Assembly: GCF_004114915.1 (NCBI RefSeq)
Contig: NZ_CP022219.1
Location: 5,052,501-5,116,500 of the forward strand
Reading direction: 5' to 3'
Source: Bradyrhizobium guangxiense
GTDB taxonomy: Bacteria; Pseudomonadota; Alphaproteobacteria; Rhizobiales; Xanthobacteraceae
DNA length: 64,000 nt
The translations under genes and the position numbers were made by a program. A model generated the notes under the pieces. It was given only the letters and a program-made list of their open reading frames with translations, ran no database searches and was not told the origin of the DNA. Below, one piece after another: positions 44,206-53,470 of this stretch; position 1 is the first letter of the stretch, and every line of letters begins with the position of its first letter.

Positions 44206-45279
44206 ATGCGCACCCATTCGATCGCAGCCATTCCCGCCGACGGCATCGGCCCCGAGGTGATCTCGGCCGGCGTCCGCGTGTTGGAGGCGCTTGCCAAGCG
44301 CAGCGGCGACCTCGCCTTCAACGTTAAGACGTTCGACTGGGGCTCGGACTACTACAAGAAGCACGGCGTGATGATGCCGGCCGATGGCTTGGCAGAACTG
44401 AAGAAGTTCGACGCGATCTATTTCGGCGCGGTCGGCGCGCCCGATGTCCCCGATCACATCACGCTGTGGGGCCTGCGCCTGCCGATCTGCCAGGGTTTTG
44501 ATCAATACGCCAATGTGCGGCCGACCAAGATCCTGCCGGGCGTCGCCTCGCCGCTGCGCAATGTCGGCGTCGGCGATCTCGACTGGGTGATCGTGCGCGA
44601 GAATTCGGAAGGCGAATATGCCGGCATGGGCGGGCGCGCCCACAGGGGCCTGCCGGAAGAGGTCGGCACCGAGGTCGCGGTCTTCACCCGCGTCGGCGTC
44701 ACCCGCATCATGCGCTATGCCTTCCAGCTCGCACAGTCGCGTCCGCGGAAATTCCTGACTGTCGTGACCAAGTCGAACGCGCAGCGCCACGGCATGGTGA
44801 TGTGGGACGAGATTGCCGCCGAAGTCGCAACCGAATTCCCCGACGTGACCTGGGACAAGATGCTGGTCGATGCCATGACGGTGCGGATGACGCTGCACCC
44901 GAAGAGCCTCGACACCATCGTCGCGACCAATCTGCACGCCGACATCCTCTCCGATCTGGCCGGCGCGCTGGCGGGCAGCCTCGGCGTGGCGCCGACCGGC
45001 AACATTGATCCGCAGCGCCGCTTCCCCTCGATGTTCGAGCCGATCCACGGCTCGGCCTTCGACATCACCGGCAAGGGCATCGCCAATCCGGTCGCGACCT
45101 TCTGGACCGGCGCGCAGATGCTCGAGCATCTCGGCGAGAAGGACGCAGCGGCACGGCTGATGATGGCGGTCGAAAAGGTCTGCGCGGCCGGCGTGCTGAC
45201 GCCCGATGTCGGCGGCAAGGCGACGACGAAGGATGTGACGGATGCGGTGATCGACGCGATCCACGGGTCGAATGTCTAG
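44206..45279 (+). CDS. Tartrate/isopropylmalate-type dehydrogenase
   Basis: The 357-aa product belongs to the isocitrate/isopropylmalate dehydrogenase family, closest in pattern to tartrate dehydrogenase/decarboxylase (TtuC): IPADGIGPEVISAGVRVL, YFGAVGAPDVPDHITLWGLRLPICQGFDQYANVRP, IVRENSEGEYAGMGG, VVTKSNAQRHGMVMWD and NLHADILSDLAGAL with the metal-binding Asp residues. It would oxidise tartrate or D-malate with NAD and Mn. It is preceded by ACGGAGCC. It is divergent from a LysR regulator, a common arrangement for tartrate and D-malate genes. Confidence 0.85.
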   Translation: MRTHSIAAIPADGIGPEVISAGVRVLEALAKRSGDLAFNVKTFDWGSDYYKKHGVMMPADGLAELKKFDAIYFGAVGAPDVPDHITLWGLRLPICQGFDQYANVRPTKILPGVASPLRNVGVGDLDWVIVRENSEGEYAGMGGRAHRGLPEEVGTEVAVFTRVGVTRIMRYAFQLAQSRPRKFLTVVTKSNAQRHGMVMWDEIAAEVATEFPDVTWDKMLVDAMTVRMTLHPKSLDTIVATNLHADILSDLAGALAGSLGVAPTGNIDPQRRFPSMFEPIHGSAFDITGKGIANPVATFWTGAQMLEHLGEKDAAARLMMAVEKVCAAGVLTPDVGGKATTKDVTDAVIDAIHGSNV

Positions 45280-45315
45280 CACATCAAGGCCAGTCTCGGC
45301 GGGCTGTTCCTGGGG

Positions 45316-46188
45316 TCAATGCACGCCATAGCGGACGAACGCATCGGCAATCCCGACGTCAATGAGTTTAGCTGCCGCCATGTCGCGCTCGCCACCGGCA
45401 TTGTCGCCCCGCCTGAGCTTGGCAAGTCCGCGTCCATAGAGCGCGCTTGCCAGGTTTGGCGCCAGGCGCAAGGCATAGTTGTAGTCTTCAATGGCCGCAA
45501 CGAGCTGGCCCAACTTGAGATGGATCAGCGCGCGTGAATCGTATGTCGATGCATCGTTCGATCCCGATTGTATCGCCCTGTCGCAATCGTCGAGCCCGGC
45601 CTGCAGATCGCCGATGACCGCTCGGGTCCAGCAGCGTCCGCTCCGGACCCAGATCAAATTCGGAGCCAGACGGACGGCCTCGTCGAAATCGCGCGAGGCC
45701 TGATCATACCGGTTCAGCTTCAGGTGGGCTTCCGCGCGATTGGCGAAGGCACCGCCATAGTCGGGGTTGAGCCTGATCGCCTCGTCGAAGGACCTGACAG
45801 CCTCCTCATACGCCCCCTTCCGCAGATAAGCCACACCGCGATTATTCACCGGCTTGACATAGCCAGTGGCGGCTTCGATCGCCCGATCGAAATCGCTGAT
45901 CGCGCGATCGTACTCCGCCGCTGCGACATAGGCGCTGCCTCGATTGTTATAGGCTACAGCGAGCGCATCCGGCCTGGCATCACCGGATTTGATGAGTGCC
46001 GTACAGCCGGCGATCCGGGCTTGGACCGGAGTAGAATCCGTACCGTTGCACAGCTCAATGCTCTTGATCTGACTATTCTTCTGCGGCGGCTGCGCGTGCG
46101 CCGGCGAACCGAGCGACAGCAGCACGAGAACGAGTGCTGCACTGTCGATGATGGCGCCCCTGCTCCGCATGTCCTCTCGCTTCAACAC
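45316..46188 (-). CDS. Secreted TPR protein
   Basis: The product of up to 290 aa has a signal peptide (AALVLVLLSLGSPAHAQ) and then about five tetratricopeptide repeats: ALAVAYNNRGSAYVAAAEYDRAISDFDRAIEA, KPVNNRGVAYLRKGAYEEAVRSFDEAIRLNP, ANRAEAHLKLNRYDQASRDFDEAVRLAP and two more, ending RRGDNAGGERD. TPRs are scaffolds for protein contact. The frame opens with GTG at 46188, which overlaps the FecR gene's stop (GTGTTGA), so translation is coupled; ATG 46170 with GAGAGG is the alternative. It works with the FecR-domain gene in one transcript. Confidence 0.85.
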   Translation of the reverse strand: MLKREDMRSRGAIIDSAALVLVLLSLGSPAHAQPPQKNSQIKSIELCNGTDSTPVQARIAGCTALIKSGDARPDALAVAYNNRGSAYVAAAEYDRAISDFDRAIEAATGYVKPVNNRGVAYLRKGAYEEAVRSFDEAIRLNPDYGGAFANRAEAHLKLNRYDQASRDFDEAVRLAPNLIWVRSGRCWTRAVIGDLQAGLDDCDRAIQSGSNDASTYDSRALIHLKLGQLVAAIEDYNYALRLAPNLASALYGRGLAKLRRGDNAGGERDMAAAKLIDVGIADAFVRYGVH

Positions 46189-46826
46189 CCTTGGCAGATT
46201 TTCGGCGCGAAACCCATTCCCTGTTCGGGCGCTGCAATCGTCACGCGCTTCTTCGTCAACTTGCTTTTACCCTCTTCGATGAGCGTCGAGAACCTGACCG
46301 CGCCGTCATCCGAAATCTCGATATGCGGCGTGGTGCCTCGAATTCCCATCGTTGCAACGGGCGTATCGACCTTCATATCGCCGGTCTTCGCGACCTGGCC
46401 TGCGACGAAGGTTGCCGTCCCCCTGGCCAGATTGAAAAACGATGCGTTGGACTTGCCGTCCGGTTCGTACACGTACTCATCCAAGACCATGCGCGCATTG
46501 CTTGACAGATTGAAAGACGAGCCGTCGCTGAAATTGATGCTGACCCGGCTGTCCGCGTCGGTTCGCACCACGTCGTGCAGATACACGGCATCCCCGACCC
46601 TGCTTTGAGCAGGGGGATTGCCGAGGTTGGCCTGAACGACGACCGCACCTGGCCGCTCGATCGAGACCGACCCTGCAATGGCGACAATCTTGCCGATGGG
46701 TTTTGGCACAACGCCGTCAAGATCACGCGCCACGGGACTGACTTGAGCCTGGGCCGGCACGGCAAGAACACCCGCCCATGCCCAGATGAAACCCGTCACG
46801 AGAACTGCAATTGCATGCCTGCACAT
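46182..46826 (-). CDS. FecR domain-containing secreted protein
   Basis: The 214-aa precursor has a signal peptide (AIAVLVTGFIWAWAGVLAVPAQAQ) and a FecR domain: GKIVAIAGSVSIERPG, VGDAVYLHDVVRTDADSRVSINFSDGSSFNLSSNARMVLDEYVYEP and VATMGIRGTTPHIE. In this family of beta-rich periplasmic proteins, the VRTDADSRV and FSDGSSFxLxxNxR motifs are the signature. It overlaps the TPR gene by seven bases and is divergent from the giant FecR/VCBS gene 444 bases away, whose N-terminus carries the same domain. Two cysteines lie in the last five residues. Confidence 0.88.
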   Translation of the reverse strand: MCRHAIAVLVTGFIWAWAGVLAVPAQAQVSPVARDLDGVVPKPIGKIVAIAGSVSIERPGAVVVQANLGNPPAQSRVGDAVYLHDVVRTDADSRVSINFSDGSSFNLSSNARMVLDEYVYEPDGKSNASFFNLARGTATFVAGQVAKTGDMKVDTPVATMGIRGTTPHIEISDDGAVRFSTLIEEGKSKLTKKRVTIAAPEQGMGFAPKICQGC

Positions 46827-47270
46827 GATCAGCCCTTTCCGAGAAGATCTTGTCTGCGTGCAGCCTGACAGGAGCTAAATGAACTCAGGATCAGGCTTGC
46901 AAGCTAGGCATTGTCAGTATCTATGACCTGGATCGGTGCTGGCGGCATACGCTCCAGGCAAAATATGCTTCCAATTTTGATCTTAGGCTCAAGCCGTTTG
47001 CCTGGCTAGCGAAACTGATCTAGATTTCTCGTTGCTCGACCCTCAACTTCTTGAGAGCGCAAATTGCAAGCCCGGAGAGGCATCTCCGCTGAACCGGCCA
47101 CTATCTCGGCTCGACCTATAGAGATCATTTTTTTACGAAGTGTCTTCGGCGTGCAGGCCTGGGGTTGCTAACGCCAATAAATGCGCATTTCGCCCGTGGC
47201 GTAGCAAATCCGACAAGAAGATCGCGGCACCGCGCCGACTCCGAATTTTTCGGCACGCGAGGCCACGGCC
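46827..47270. promoter_or_regulatory. Divergent intergenic region, 444 bp
   Basis: No gene is recognised here. It must hold the promoters of the FecR/TPR pair and of the giant gene, and is locally AT-richer than its neighbours, for example around 47120-47135. GAGGCCACGGCC precedes the ATG at 47271. I could not identify a regulator site. Confidence 0.4.
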
Positions 47271-50200
47271 ATGTCAGTTGCTTTCGACGTCGGACTCCAG
47301 AATGGGGTCACCAAGGCTTTTCCCCTCCAGATCATCGGCATCATTCAAAGCGCGTCGGGATACGTTACGCTCACGCGTGATGACGGTCCTGCAATCCAGG
47401 TCAACATCGGCGACTTTGTCTGCCTCCGTGACATAATCGAAACGGCTGCGGATGCGCAGATCGGGATTTGGCTTCTCGACGATACCGTGTTCAATCTCGC
47501 CAGCGGAGCTCGCGTCGCATTGCGCGAGTTCGCTTCCGAAACCGACACCGCGTCGCGTTCGACGATCGTTGCAATCACCAGCGGAAGCTTTGCTTTCGCG
47601 GCGGGCCGGCTGGCGAATAGCGGCACGCTGACGATCGACACGCCTCTGGGCAGCGTCCGCGGCCGCTCCTACGCAAACGGCTTCGGCCTTCTGACGATGG
47701 CGGCGCTGACCTTTTCGATGGTGGACGAGGCGCAAGGCTCGGATCCCGACGCCACTTTTCTCGATAACGATACGCTCACTTACAAAGACCTTCAGCACGG
47801 CGCCTTCGAGCTCATCACCAAGGAGCGGGTGCCGCGGCACATCATCGTCGATGATCCAGGTGAAACCGTCATCCTGAACCGGGCCGGCTCCTCGATCAGC
47901 GTGAATCAGGTTACCAACAGTGCTACTCGCATGGAGGAGTTGCACGCAGCTCAACAGGACGTGCTCACCAATCTCACGAGAGGTGCGACAGGGTCCAGCA
48001 CGCCACCTGCCATCAATGCACTTCCGCTGCAGCATATCAACTTCAACTCGGATAACTCGGCGGCTCCGCTCAATCTGCTTCCGGCGCCGTTGCCGCCGGT
48101 CGACATGCCTTTGATCGTACGGCCGCCGCCGACACTGAATGTGCCGGCCGGGCCCACCGAAATCGACACGACCGCCTTCGACGACACTTTCTCGGCGACA
48201 ACCGGAATCTTGACGGCCAGCAGCACGTCCAACGCCGGGCTTACCTACAGTCTCAGCGGCGGGACGGCCGGCATCACGGTCTTGAATGGAGAAACATACG
48301 ATTTCTGGCAAACCGGCCCGTATGGCATCCTCTATCTTAATAGCGCATCCGGCGCCTACGCCTTCGTTCCGAATGCGGCTGCCATCAACGCCCTGTCGTC
48401 GTCGACGACCATGGGTTTCGTCATCACCGTTTCGGACGGTGAGTTCTCGAGCAGTCAGACTTTCGTCGTCAACATTCAAGGCGTCAACGACACTGCCATC
48501 ATCTCAGGCACCACCGCCGGCGCGGTGGTCGAGGCCGGCGACGTTGCCAATTCGGCGACGGGCGCACCGAGCGCAACCGGCACGCTGACAGATACCGATG
48601 TCGACAATCCACCGAACACGTTCACCGAGCTCAGCTCGCCGACCAGGAGCGCCGGCGGGTACGGCACTTTCACGATGACAGCCGGCGGCGTGTGGACCTA
48701 CACGCTCGACGATAGCAACAGCACAGTGCAGGCCCTGAATGTCGGCGACACACTGACCGACACCCTGACCGTGACCAGCATCGACGGAACACCTCAAATC
48801 GTGACGATCACGATCCAGGGCAGTAACGACGCGGCCGTCATCTCGGGAGCCACGACCGGTTCGGTCGTCGAGGCGAGCAGCACCTCGCCCGGCGTGCCGA
48901 TCGCGACGGGCACGCTTTTCGCCGCGGATGTCGACAATCAGGCAAACGCGTTCGTTGCAGTCAGCGTGCCGACGGCAAGCCAGCAAAACTATGGCAGCTT
49001 CACCATCACAGCGGCCGGTGTGTGGACCTACCTATTGGACGGCACCAACACCATGGTGCAAGCGCTGAACAATGGCAACACGCTGACAGACAGCTTCACG
49101 GTGACCGCAGCCGACGGCACGGCGCAGCTGGTCACGATCACCATCAACGGCAGCAACGATGGAGCGATCATCTCCGGAACGGCGACCGGTTCGGTGATCG
49201 AGGCCGGAGGCGTCGCCAATGGCACACCTGGCGCGCCGATTGCGACCGGGACATTGACCGACGCCGATCCTGACAATACGGCCAACACCTTCATCGCGGT
49301 GACCACGCCAACGACGAGTGCGGGCGGCTTCGGCACCTTCACGATGACCGCGCTTGGCACGTGGACCTACACGCTCGACAATGCGAACGCCACAGTACAG
49401 GCGCTCAATACCGGCGATACGCTGATCGATCAGTTCACCGTGACCACAATCGACGGCACGCCGCAGTTGGTGACGATCACGATCAACGGCAGCAATGACG
49501 CCGCGTTCATTGCCGGGACAACGACGGGATCGGTGCTCGAAGCCGGCGGCAGCTCCTCCGGCGCGCCGGTCGCGACCGGCACGCTCACTGATACCGATCT
49601 TGACAACCCGGCCAACATCTTCACGGCGGTGACCTCGCCCACGGCCAGCGACAGCGGCTACGGTACTTTCACGATGACCGCATCCGGGCTGTGGACCTAT
49701 ACGCTCGACAACAACAACAGTGTGGTGCAAGCGCTGAACAATGGCGACACGCTGACAGACAGCTTCACGGTGACCGCAGCCGACGGCACGGCCCAGCTGG
49801 TCACGATCACCATCAACGGCAGCAACGATGGGGCGATCATCTCCGGAACGGCGACCGGTTCGGTGATCGAGGCCGGAGGTGCCGCCAATGGCACACTTGG
49901 CGCGCCGATTGCGACCGGGACATTGACCGACGCCGATCCTGACAATACGGCCAACACCTTCATCGCGGTAACCACGCCAACGACGAGCGCGGGCGGCTTC
50001 GGCACCTTCACGATGACCGCGCTTGGCACGTGGACCTACACGCTCGACAATGCGAACGCCACAGTGCAGGCGCTCAACGTCGGAAATACGCTGATCGATC
50101 AGTTCACCGTGACCACAATCGACGGCACGCCGCAGTTGGTGACGATCACGATCAACGGCAGCAATGACGCCGCATTCATTGCCGGGACAACGACGGGATC

Positions 50201-52202
50201 GGTGCTCGAAGCCGGCGGCAGCTCCTCCGGCGCGCCGGTCGCGACCGGCACGCTCACTGATACCGATCTTGACAACCCGGCCAACACCTTCACGGCGGTG
50301 ACCTCGCCCACGGCCAGCGATAGCGGCTACGGTACTTTCACGATGACCGCATCCGGGCTGTGGACCTATACGCTCGACAACAACAACAGTGTGGTGGACG
50401 CGCTGGTCGCCGGCGAAACGCTTACAGATCATTTCACAGTCACGACAATCGACGGCACGACACAAGAGGTGACAATCGCCATCCATGGCGCCAGCGATGC
50501 GGACCCCAATGACTTCGACGATCTGGCAACAGGATCAACCGTCGTATCCGTTCCCCCATTTGTCTACGGCACTCCTGGAAGCGACAGCATCGCCGGTGGC
50601 GGCAGCGTTGCCCAGATCGTCTATGGAGGCGCCGGCGACGATACCCTTAACGGGACCGGCGTGAACGACACCATTTTCGGCGGATCTGGCAACGATACCA
50701 TCAAGGGTAACAACGGGGCGGACGTCATCTACGGCGGCTCCGGGCAAGACACTATCGACGGCAGCAACGAGAACGACACGATCATCGGCGGGGTCGGCGC
50801 GGACAAGCTCACGGGCGGCAACGGCGATGACGTCTTCGTCTATCTGTCGGTGCAAGATTCCAGCGCCGGCCGGTTCGACACGATCAACGACTTCACATCA
50901 GGAACCGACAGGATTGATTTGACGGCTCTCGGCGCGCTCGGATTCGTCATCCTGGCCCTAAGCTCCACAAGCACGTCCGTGCCACCGCATACCATCGCCT
51001 GGATTTACGACAGCTCAGCCAACGAAACCGTCGTGTATGTCAATCCGACCGATCACACGCTCCAGATCGGCGATTCCAGTCTGCTGGAAGTCCATCTCCA
51101 GGGCGTGGCTACTATCGATTCGGCGGATTTCATCGTGGACCAGACCGCGGCACCGGCGCTGACTGTAAGCGCAGCCATCGATCCGAGCCCGGCAATGCAA
51201 AGTGACACCGCGCTCGTCACGACCAGCACGTCCGACGCCTCGACCAATTCGACGGACAGCAGCGGCACACTTTCGCTCGACGAAAGTTCCACCGCGATCG
51301 ATGTGAGCTATTCCCTCGTCGACCAGTCCTGGAGCTGGAGCCGTGAGACAAGCTCTTACACGTCGGACGAGACTGCAACGCAATTCATCCTCTCCGAACC
51401 GAAGGTCGTCACGCGCTCGATGGACGTCTTCAGATTCACCTTCGAGCAGGGGGAGACCAACGACGGCATCCACACCACCGGAATCGGCTCGGTCAGCATG
51501 GCACAGGACGATCATGCCATGCTGCACGTCTCTTGGGTCACGCCAGGTGCATTCCTTTCAACCGAGCAGCATGTCGGCGGCAAGACCGCAGAAGCCCCTG
51601 GTCTGGCAAGCATTGCCGAACCCGGGAATGCGCCGGATACTCTTTCCCAGAAAGAAGCTGAAAGAGGCGGCGGCACGCACGCAGATCCCGTTCAAACCAG
51701 CAAACATGGCCATGCTCCGACCGAGGGCTACGACGAACCCGTTGCTCAATCGCAACCTGCGGGCGGTGGCGCGCCTGGTTCACCCGGAAACGCGGAGGCA
51801 AATCCACATGGACTGGGTGACTCCTTCAAATTCCTGAATCCGGTGATCGAGGGATCGCGGACCACATTCTCAGACGATTCCGCGGCGGCGCACGATCATC
51901 ACGAACGCGCGGCAGCAGCCGACGAACATGGCAGGCTAGCCACCGACGTTTCGCAGCTAGATCACGGTGTTCACGTTGCCCCCGGCTTGGCCGAGGCTCA
52001 TGCGCCGCACGATCCGACAATCGAGGAATTGCGCGCCATAATATTGGACGATCTCTCGGTGCCGCACGATCACCACGAACACGCGGCAACAGGCGGCGAG
52101 CATGGCAGACCAGCCGCCGACGACGTTTCGCAGCTGGACCACGGCGCTCACGTTGCTCTCGGCTTAGCCGGGGCTCATGCGTCGCATGATCTCTTGGTGT
52201 GA
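47271..52202 (+). CDS. Giant FecR-VCBS-RTX protein with His-rich tail, 1,643 aa
   Basis: The N-terminus lacks a signal peptide and holds a FecR-like domain (about 20-130: VNIGDFVCLRDIIETAADAQIGIWLLDDTVFNLASGARVALREF). Six VCBS repeats (about 400-1075) each start NDxAxISG or NDxAFIAG and include GTFTMTxxGxWTYTLDN. RTX calcium repeats follow (about 1095-1190: YGGAGDDTLNG, FGGSGNDTI, YGGSGQDTIDG, GGNGDDVF). The last 120 residues hold two His-rich repeats (VPHDHHEHAAT...LDHGAHVA). The absence of a signal peptide and the RTX units fit export by a type I system, none of which is encoded here. Likely a surface adhesin or matrix protein. Confidence 0.88.
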   Translation: MSVAFDVGLQNGVTKAFPLQIIGIIQSASGYVTLTRDDGPAIQVNIGDFVCLRDIIETAADAQIGIWLLDDTVFNLASGARVALREFASETDTASRSTIVAITSGSFAFAAGRLANSGTLTIDTPLGSVRGRSYANGFGLLTMAALTFSMVDEAQGSDPDATFLDNDTLTYKDLQHGAFELITKERVPRHIIVDDPGETVILNRAGSSISVNQVTNSATRMEELHAAQQDVLTNLTRGATGSSTPPAINALPLQHINFNSDNSAAPLNLLPAPLPPVDMPLIVRPPPTLNVPAGPTEIDTTAFDDTFSATTGILTASSTSNAGLTYSLSGGTAGITVLNGETYDFWQTGPYGILYLNSASGAYAFVPNAAAINALSSSTTMGFVITVSDGEFSSSQTFVVNIQGVNDTAIISGTTAGAVVEAGDVANSATGAPSATGTLTDTDVDNPPNTFTELSSPTRSAGGYGTFTMTAGGVWTYTLDDSNSTVQALNVGDTLTDTLTVTSIDGTPQIVTITIQGSNDAAVISGATTGSVVEASSTSPGVPIATGTLFAADVDNQANAFVAVSVPTASQQNYGSFTITAAGVWTYLLDGTNTMVQALNNGNTLTDSFTVTAADGTAQLVTITINGSNDGAIISGTATGSVIEAGGVANGTPGAPIATGTLTDADPDNTANTFIAVTTPTTSAGGFGTFTMTALGTWTYTLDNANATVQALNTGDTLIDQFTVTTIDGTPQLVTITINGSNDAAFIAGTTTGSVLEAGGSSSGAPVATGTLTDTDLDNPANIFTAVTSPTASDSGYGTFTMTASGLWTYTLDNNNSVVQALNNGDTLTDSFTVTAADGTAQLVTITINGSNDGAIISGTATGSVIEAGGAANGTLGAPIATGTLTDADPDNTANTFIAVTTPTTSAGGFGTFTMTALGTWTYTLDNANATVQALNVGNTLIDQFTVTTIDGTPQLVTITINGSNDAAFIAGTTTGSVLEAGGSSSGAPVATGTLTDTDLDNPANTFTAVTSPTASDSGYGTFTMTASGLWTYTLDNNNSVVDALVAGETLTDHFTVTTIDGTTQEVTIAIHGASDADPNDFDDLATGSTVVSVPPFVYGTPGSDSIAGGGSVAQIVYGGAGDDTLNGTGVNDTIFGGSGNDTIKGNNGADVIYGGSGQDTIDGSNENDTIIGGVGADKLTGGNGDDVFVYLSVQDSSAGRFDTINDFTSGTDRIDLTALGALGFVILALSSTSTSVPPHTIAWIYDSSANETVVYVNPTDHTLQIGDSSLLEVHLQGVATIDSADFIVDQTAAPALTVSAAIDPSPAMQSDTALVTTSTSDASTNSTDSSGTLSLDESSTAIDVSYSLVDQSWSWSRETSSYTSDETATQFILSEPKVVTRSMDVFRFTFEQGETNDGIHTTGIGSVSMAQDDHAMLHVSWVTPGAFLSTEQHVGGKTAEAPGLASIAEPGNAPDTLSQKEAERGGGTHADPVQTSKHGHAPTEGYDEPVAQSQPAGGGAPGSPGNAEANPHGLGDSFKFLNPVIEGSRTTFSDDSAAAHDHHERAAAADEHGRLATDVSQLDHGVHVAPGLAEAHAPHDPTIEELRAIILDDLSVPHDHHEHAATGGEHGRPAADDVSQLDHGAHVALGLAGAHASHDLLV
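49070..50407 (+). repeat. Tandem 669-bp duplication within the giant gene
   Basis: From about 49070 to 49738 and again from 49739 to 50407 the DNA is nearly identical, offset by exactly 669 bases (223 codons), i.e. two VCBS repeats. For example CATCAACGGCAGCAACGATG begins at 49142 and 49811. Synonymous differences are few, so the copies are young or homogenised. Confidence 0.88.
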
Positions 52203-52230
52203 AATGGTCTGCAGAAGATCCGGAATGTTC

Positions 52231-52334
52231 TAAAGCGCGATGAGATTTAGATGAATCGTCATCGCGCTTTAGGTTGTTGTTTGCGCATGATCTTTCCGGA
52301 AAACCGCTTCGCACTTTTCCGGATCATGCTTTAA
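52231..52334. repeat. Two-hairpin dispersed repeat, copy 2
   Basis: This copy begins AAAGCGCGATGA and pairs with TCATCGCGCTTT (12-bp perfect arms), followed by GATCTTTCCGGAAAA with TTTTCCGGATC, ending TTTAA. It starts 28 bases after the giant gene's stop and could act as a 3' stem. It is almost identical to 29932-30035. Confidence 0.88.
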
Positions 52335-52373
52335 GAGGCTCGCCCGCAGACGGAAGAGGACAACGATCTCGGA

Positions 52374-53321
52374 TTACCGCCGCCTGGCCGGAGCCGGCGG
52401 CGGCGTCGCCATCGCGGCCGCCGGCTCAGGCGGCGCCAGATGCCTGGGCACGATGATGGTCTGGCCCGGCGTGAGCTGCGCGTTCTCTGCAAGCGAATTG
52501 CTCTGCGCCAGCGTCCACAGCGGCACGCGATTGGCGGCGGCGATGCTTTCCATGGTGTCGCCCCGGCGCACCGGCACCCGCACGCCGCTATCCCACAATT
52601 CGACCAGGGTATCGCCAGGCACGAGATAGCGTAGCGGCACGGCATCGGCCGGGGTCTGCGGCGGAATGCGCGGCAGCTGCGTTACCATCTCGACGATCTG
52701 GCGATGGATGTCGTCGGACTTCTCGATGTTGATGTGCGAGACGCGGCTGTTTTCCTTGAGGTCGTAGCTCGCGTAGTGGCCGCGAAAGCCCGGCACGGCC
52801 ACGACGTCGCCGCCGCCGAGCACGCTGTCGGACAGGAAGATGTTGATGAAGCGCTCGACATTGAGCGGCACGTCGCCGGTCGCATGCGCGGGGTCGATGG
52901 CGATGACGAGGCTGATCGGGATGTTCTCCTTGGCCGCCATCTCGGAGATGATGATCGAGCACAGCCCGCCCATGGAGTGGCCGATCAGCACGATCGGCGC
53001 CGGACTGTCCTTGTAGCTGGACATCACGCGCTTGCCGATCAGCTGGCACAGCGTGAATTCATAGACGTCAGCGGAGAAGCCAGCCTGGGTCAGCTTCTCG
53101 CTGAGCCGGTCCATGCCGGTCGAGAAGATCGGGCCCATGGCGCCGCGGAATAGGTAGACCTTGGGCGGCGGCAAGGGCTCGAACGGTGGAGGCGGCGGCG
53201 CGGCCGGGGCGGCTGCGGCTGCGACAGGCTTCTGCTTGGCAGGTGAGGCAGCGGCCATGCCGCCGCTCAAGGCGAGCAGCACGATTGCTGCCAACGCGAC
53301 CAGTCGCCTCGAATGAATCAT
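52374..53321 (-). CDS. Secreted alpha/beta hydrolase with LysM domain
   Basis: The 315-aa precursor has a signal peptide (RLVALAAIVLLALSGGMAAA), a Pro/Ala-rich linker and an alpha/beta-hydrolase region starting VYLFRGAMGPIFSTGMDRLSEKL, with the nucleophile elbow VLIGHSMGG (Ser about 130), a later AIDPAHATGD and a final VSHINIEKSDD His. The C-terminal 50 residues (VPVRRGDTMESIAAANRVPLWTLAQSNSL...PGQTIIVP) form a LysM peptidoglycan-binding domain. It may cut an ester in the envelope while held to peptidoglycan. A paralogue without LysM is at 55152-55871. Confidence 0.85.
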   Translation of the reverse strand: MIHSRRLVALAAIVLLALSGGMAAASPAKQKPVAAAAAPAAPPPPPFEPLPPPKVYLFRGAMGPIFSTGMDRLSEKLTQAGFSADVYEFTLCQLIGKRVMSSYKDSPAPIVLIGHSMGGLCSIIISEMAAKENIPISLVIAIDPAHATGDVPLNVERFINIFLSDSVLGGGDVVAVPGFRGHYASYDLKENSRVSHINIEKSDDIHRQIVEMVTQLPRIPPQTPADAVPLRYLVPGDTLVELWDSGVRVPVRRGDTMESIAAANRVPLWTLAQSNSLAENAQLTPGQTIIVPRHLAPPEPAAAMATPPPAPARRR

Positions 53322-53470
53322 CAGTCCAGCAGTCCCACCACGGGAGGCAAAGGCCTCCACCGGCAGGCTTAGTGACCACCGATTGGGTGGATTTTGGGGC
53401 ACAGGAACCGAGCCGCGACGCACCGCGCGCGCATCAAGGCTCCGTGACCGGATGCGCCCACTCTCAGCCG

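Noticed and set aside
48476..50490. Regular spaced repeats resembling a CRISPR array
   Set aside because: The periodicity is about 330 bp and in frame; it encodes VCBS protein repeats, with no short repeats and spacers.
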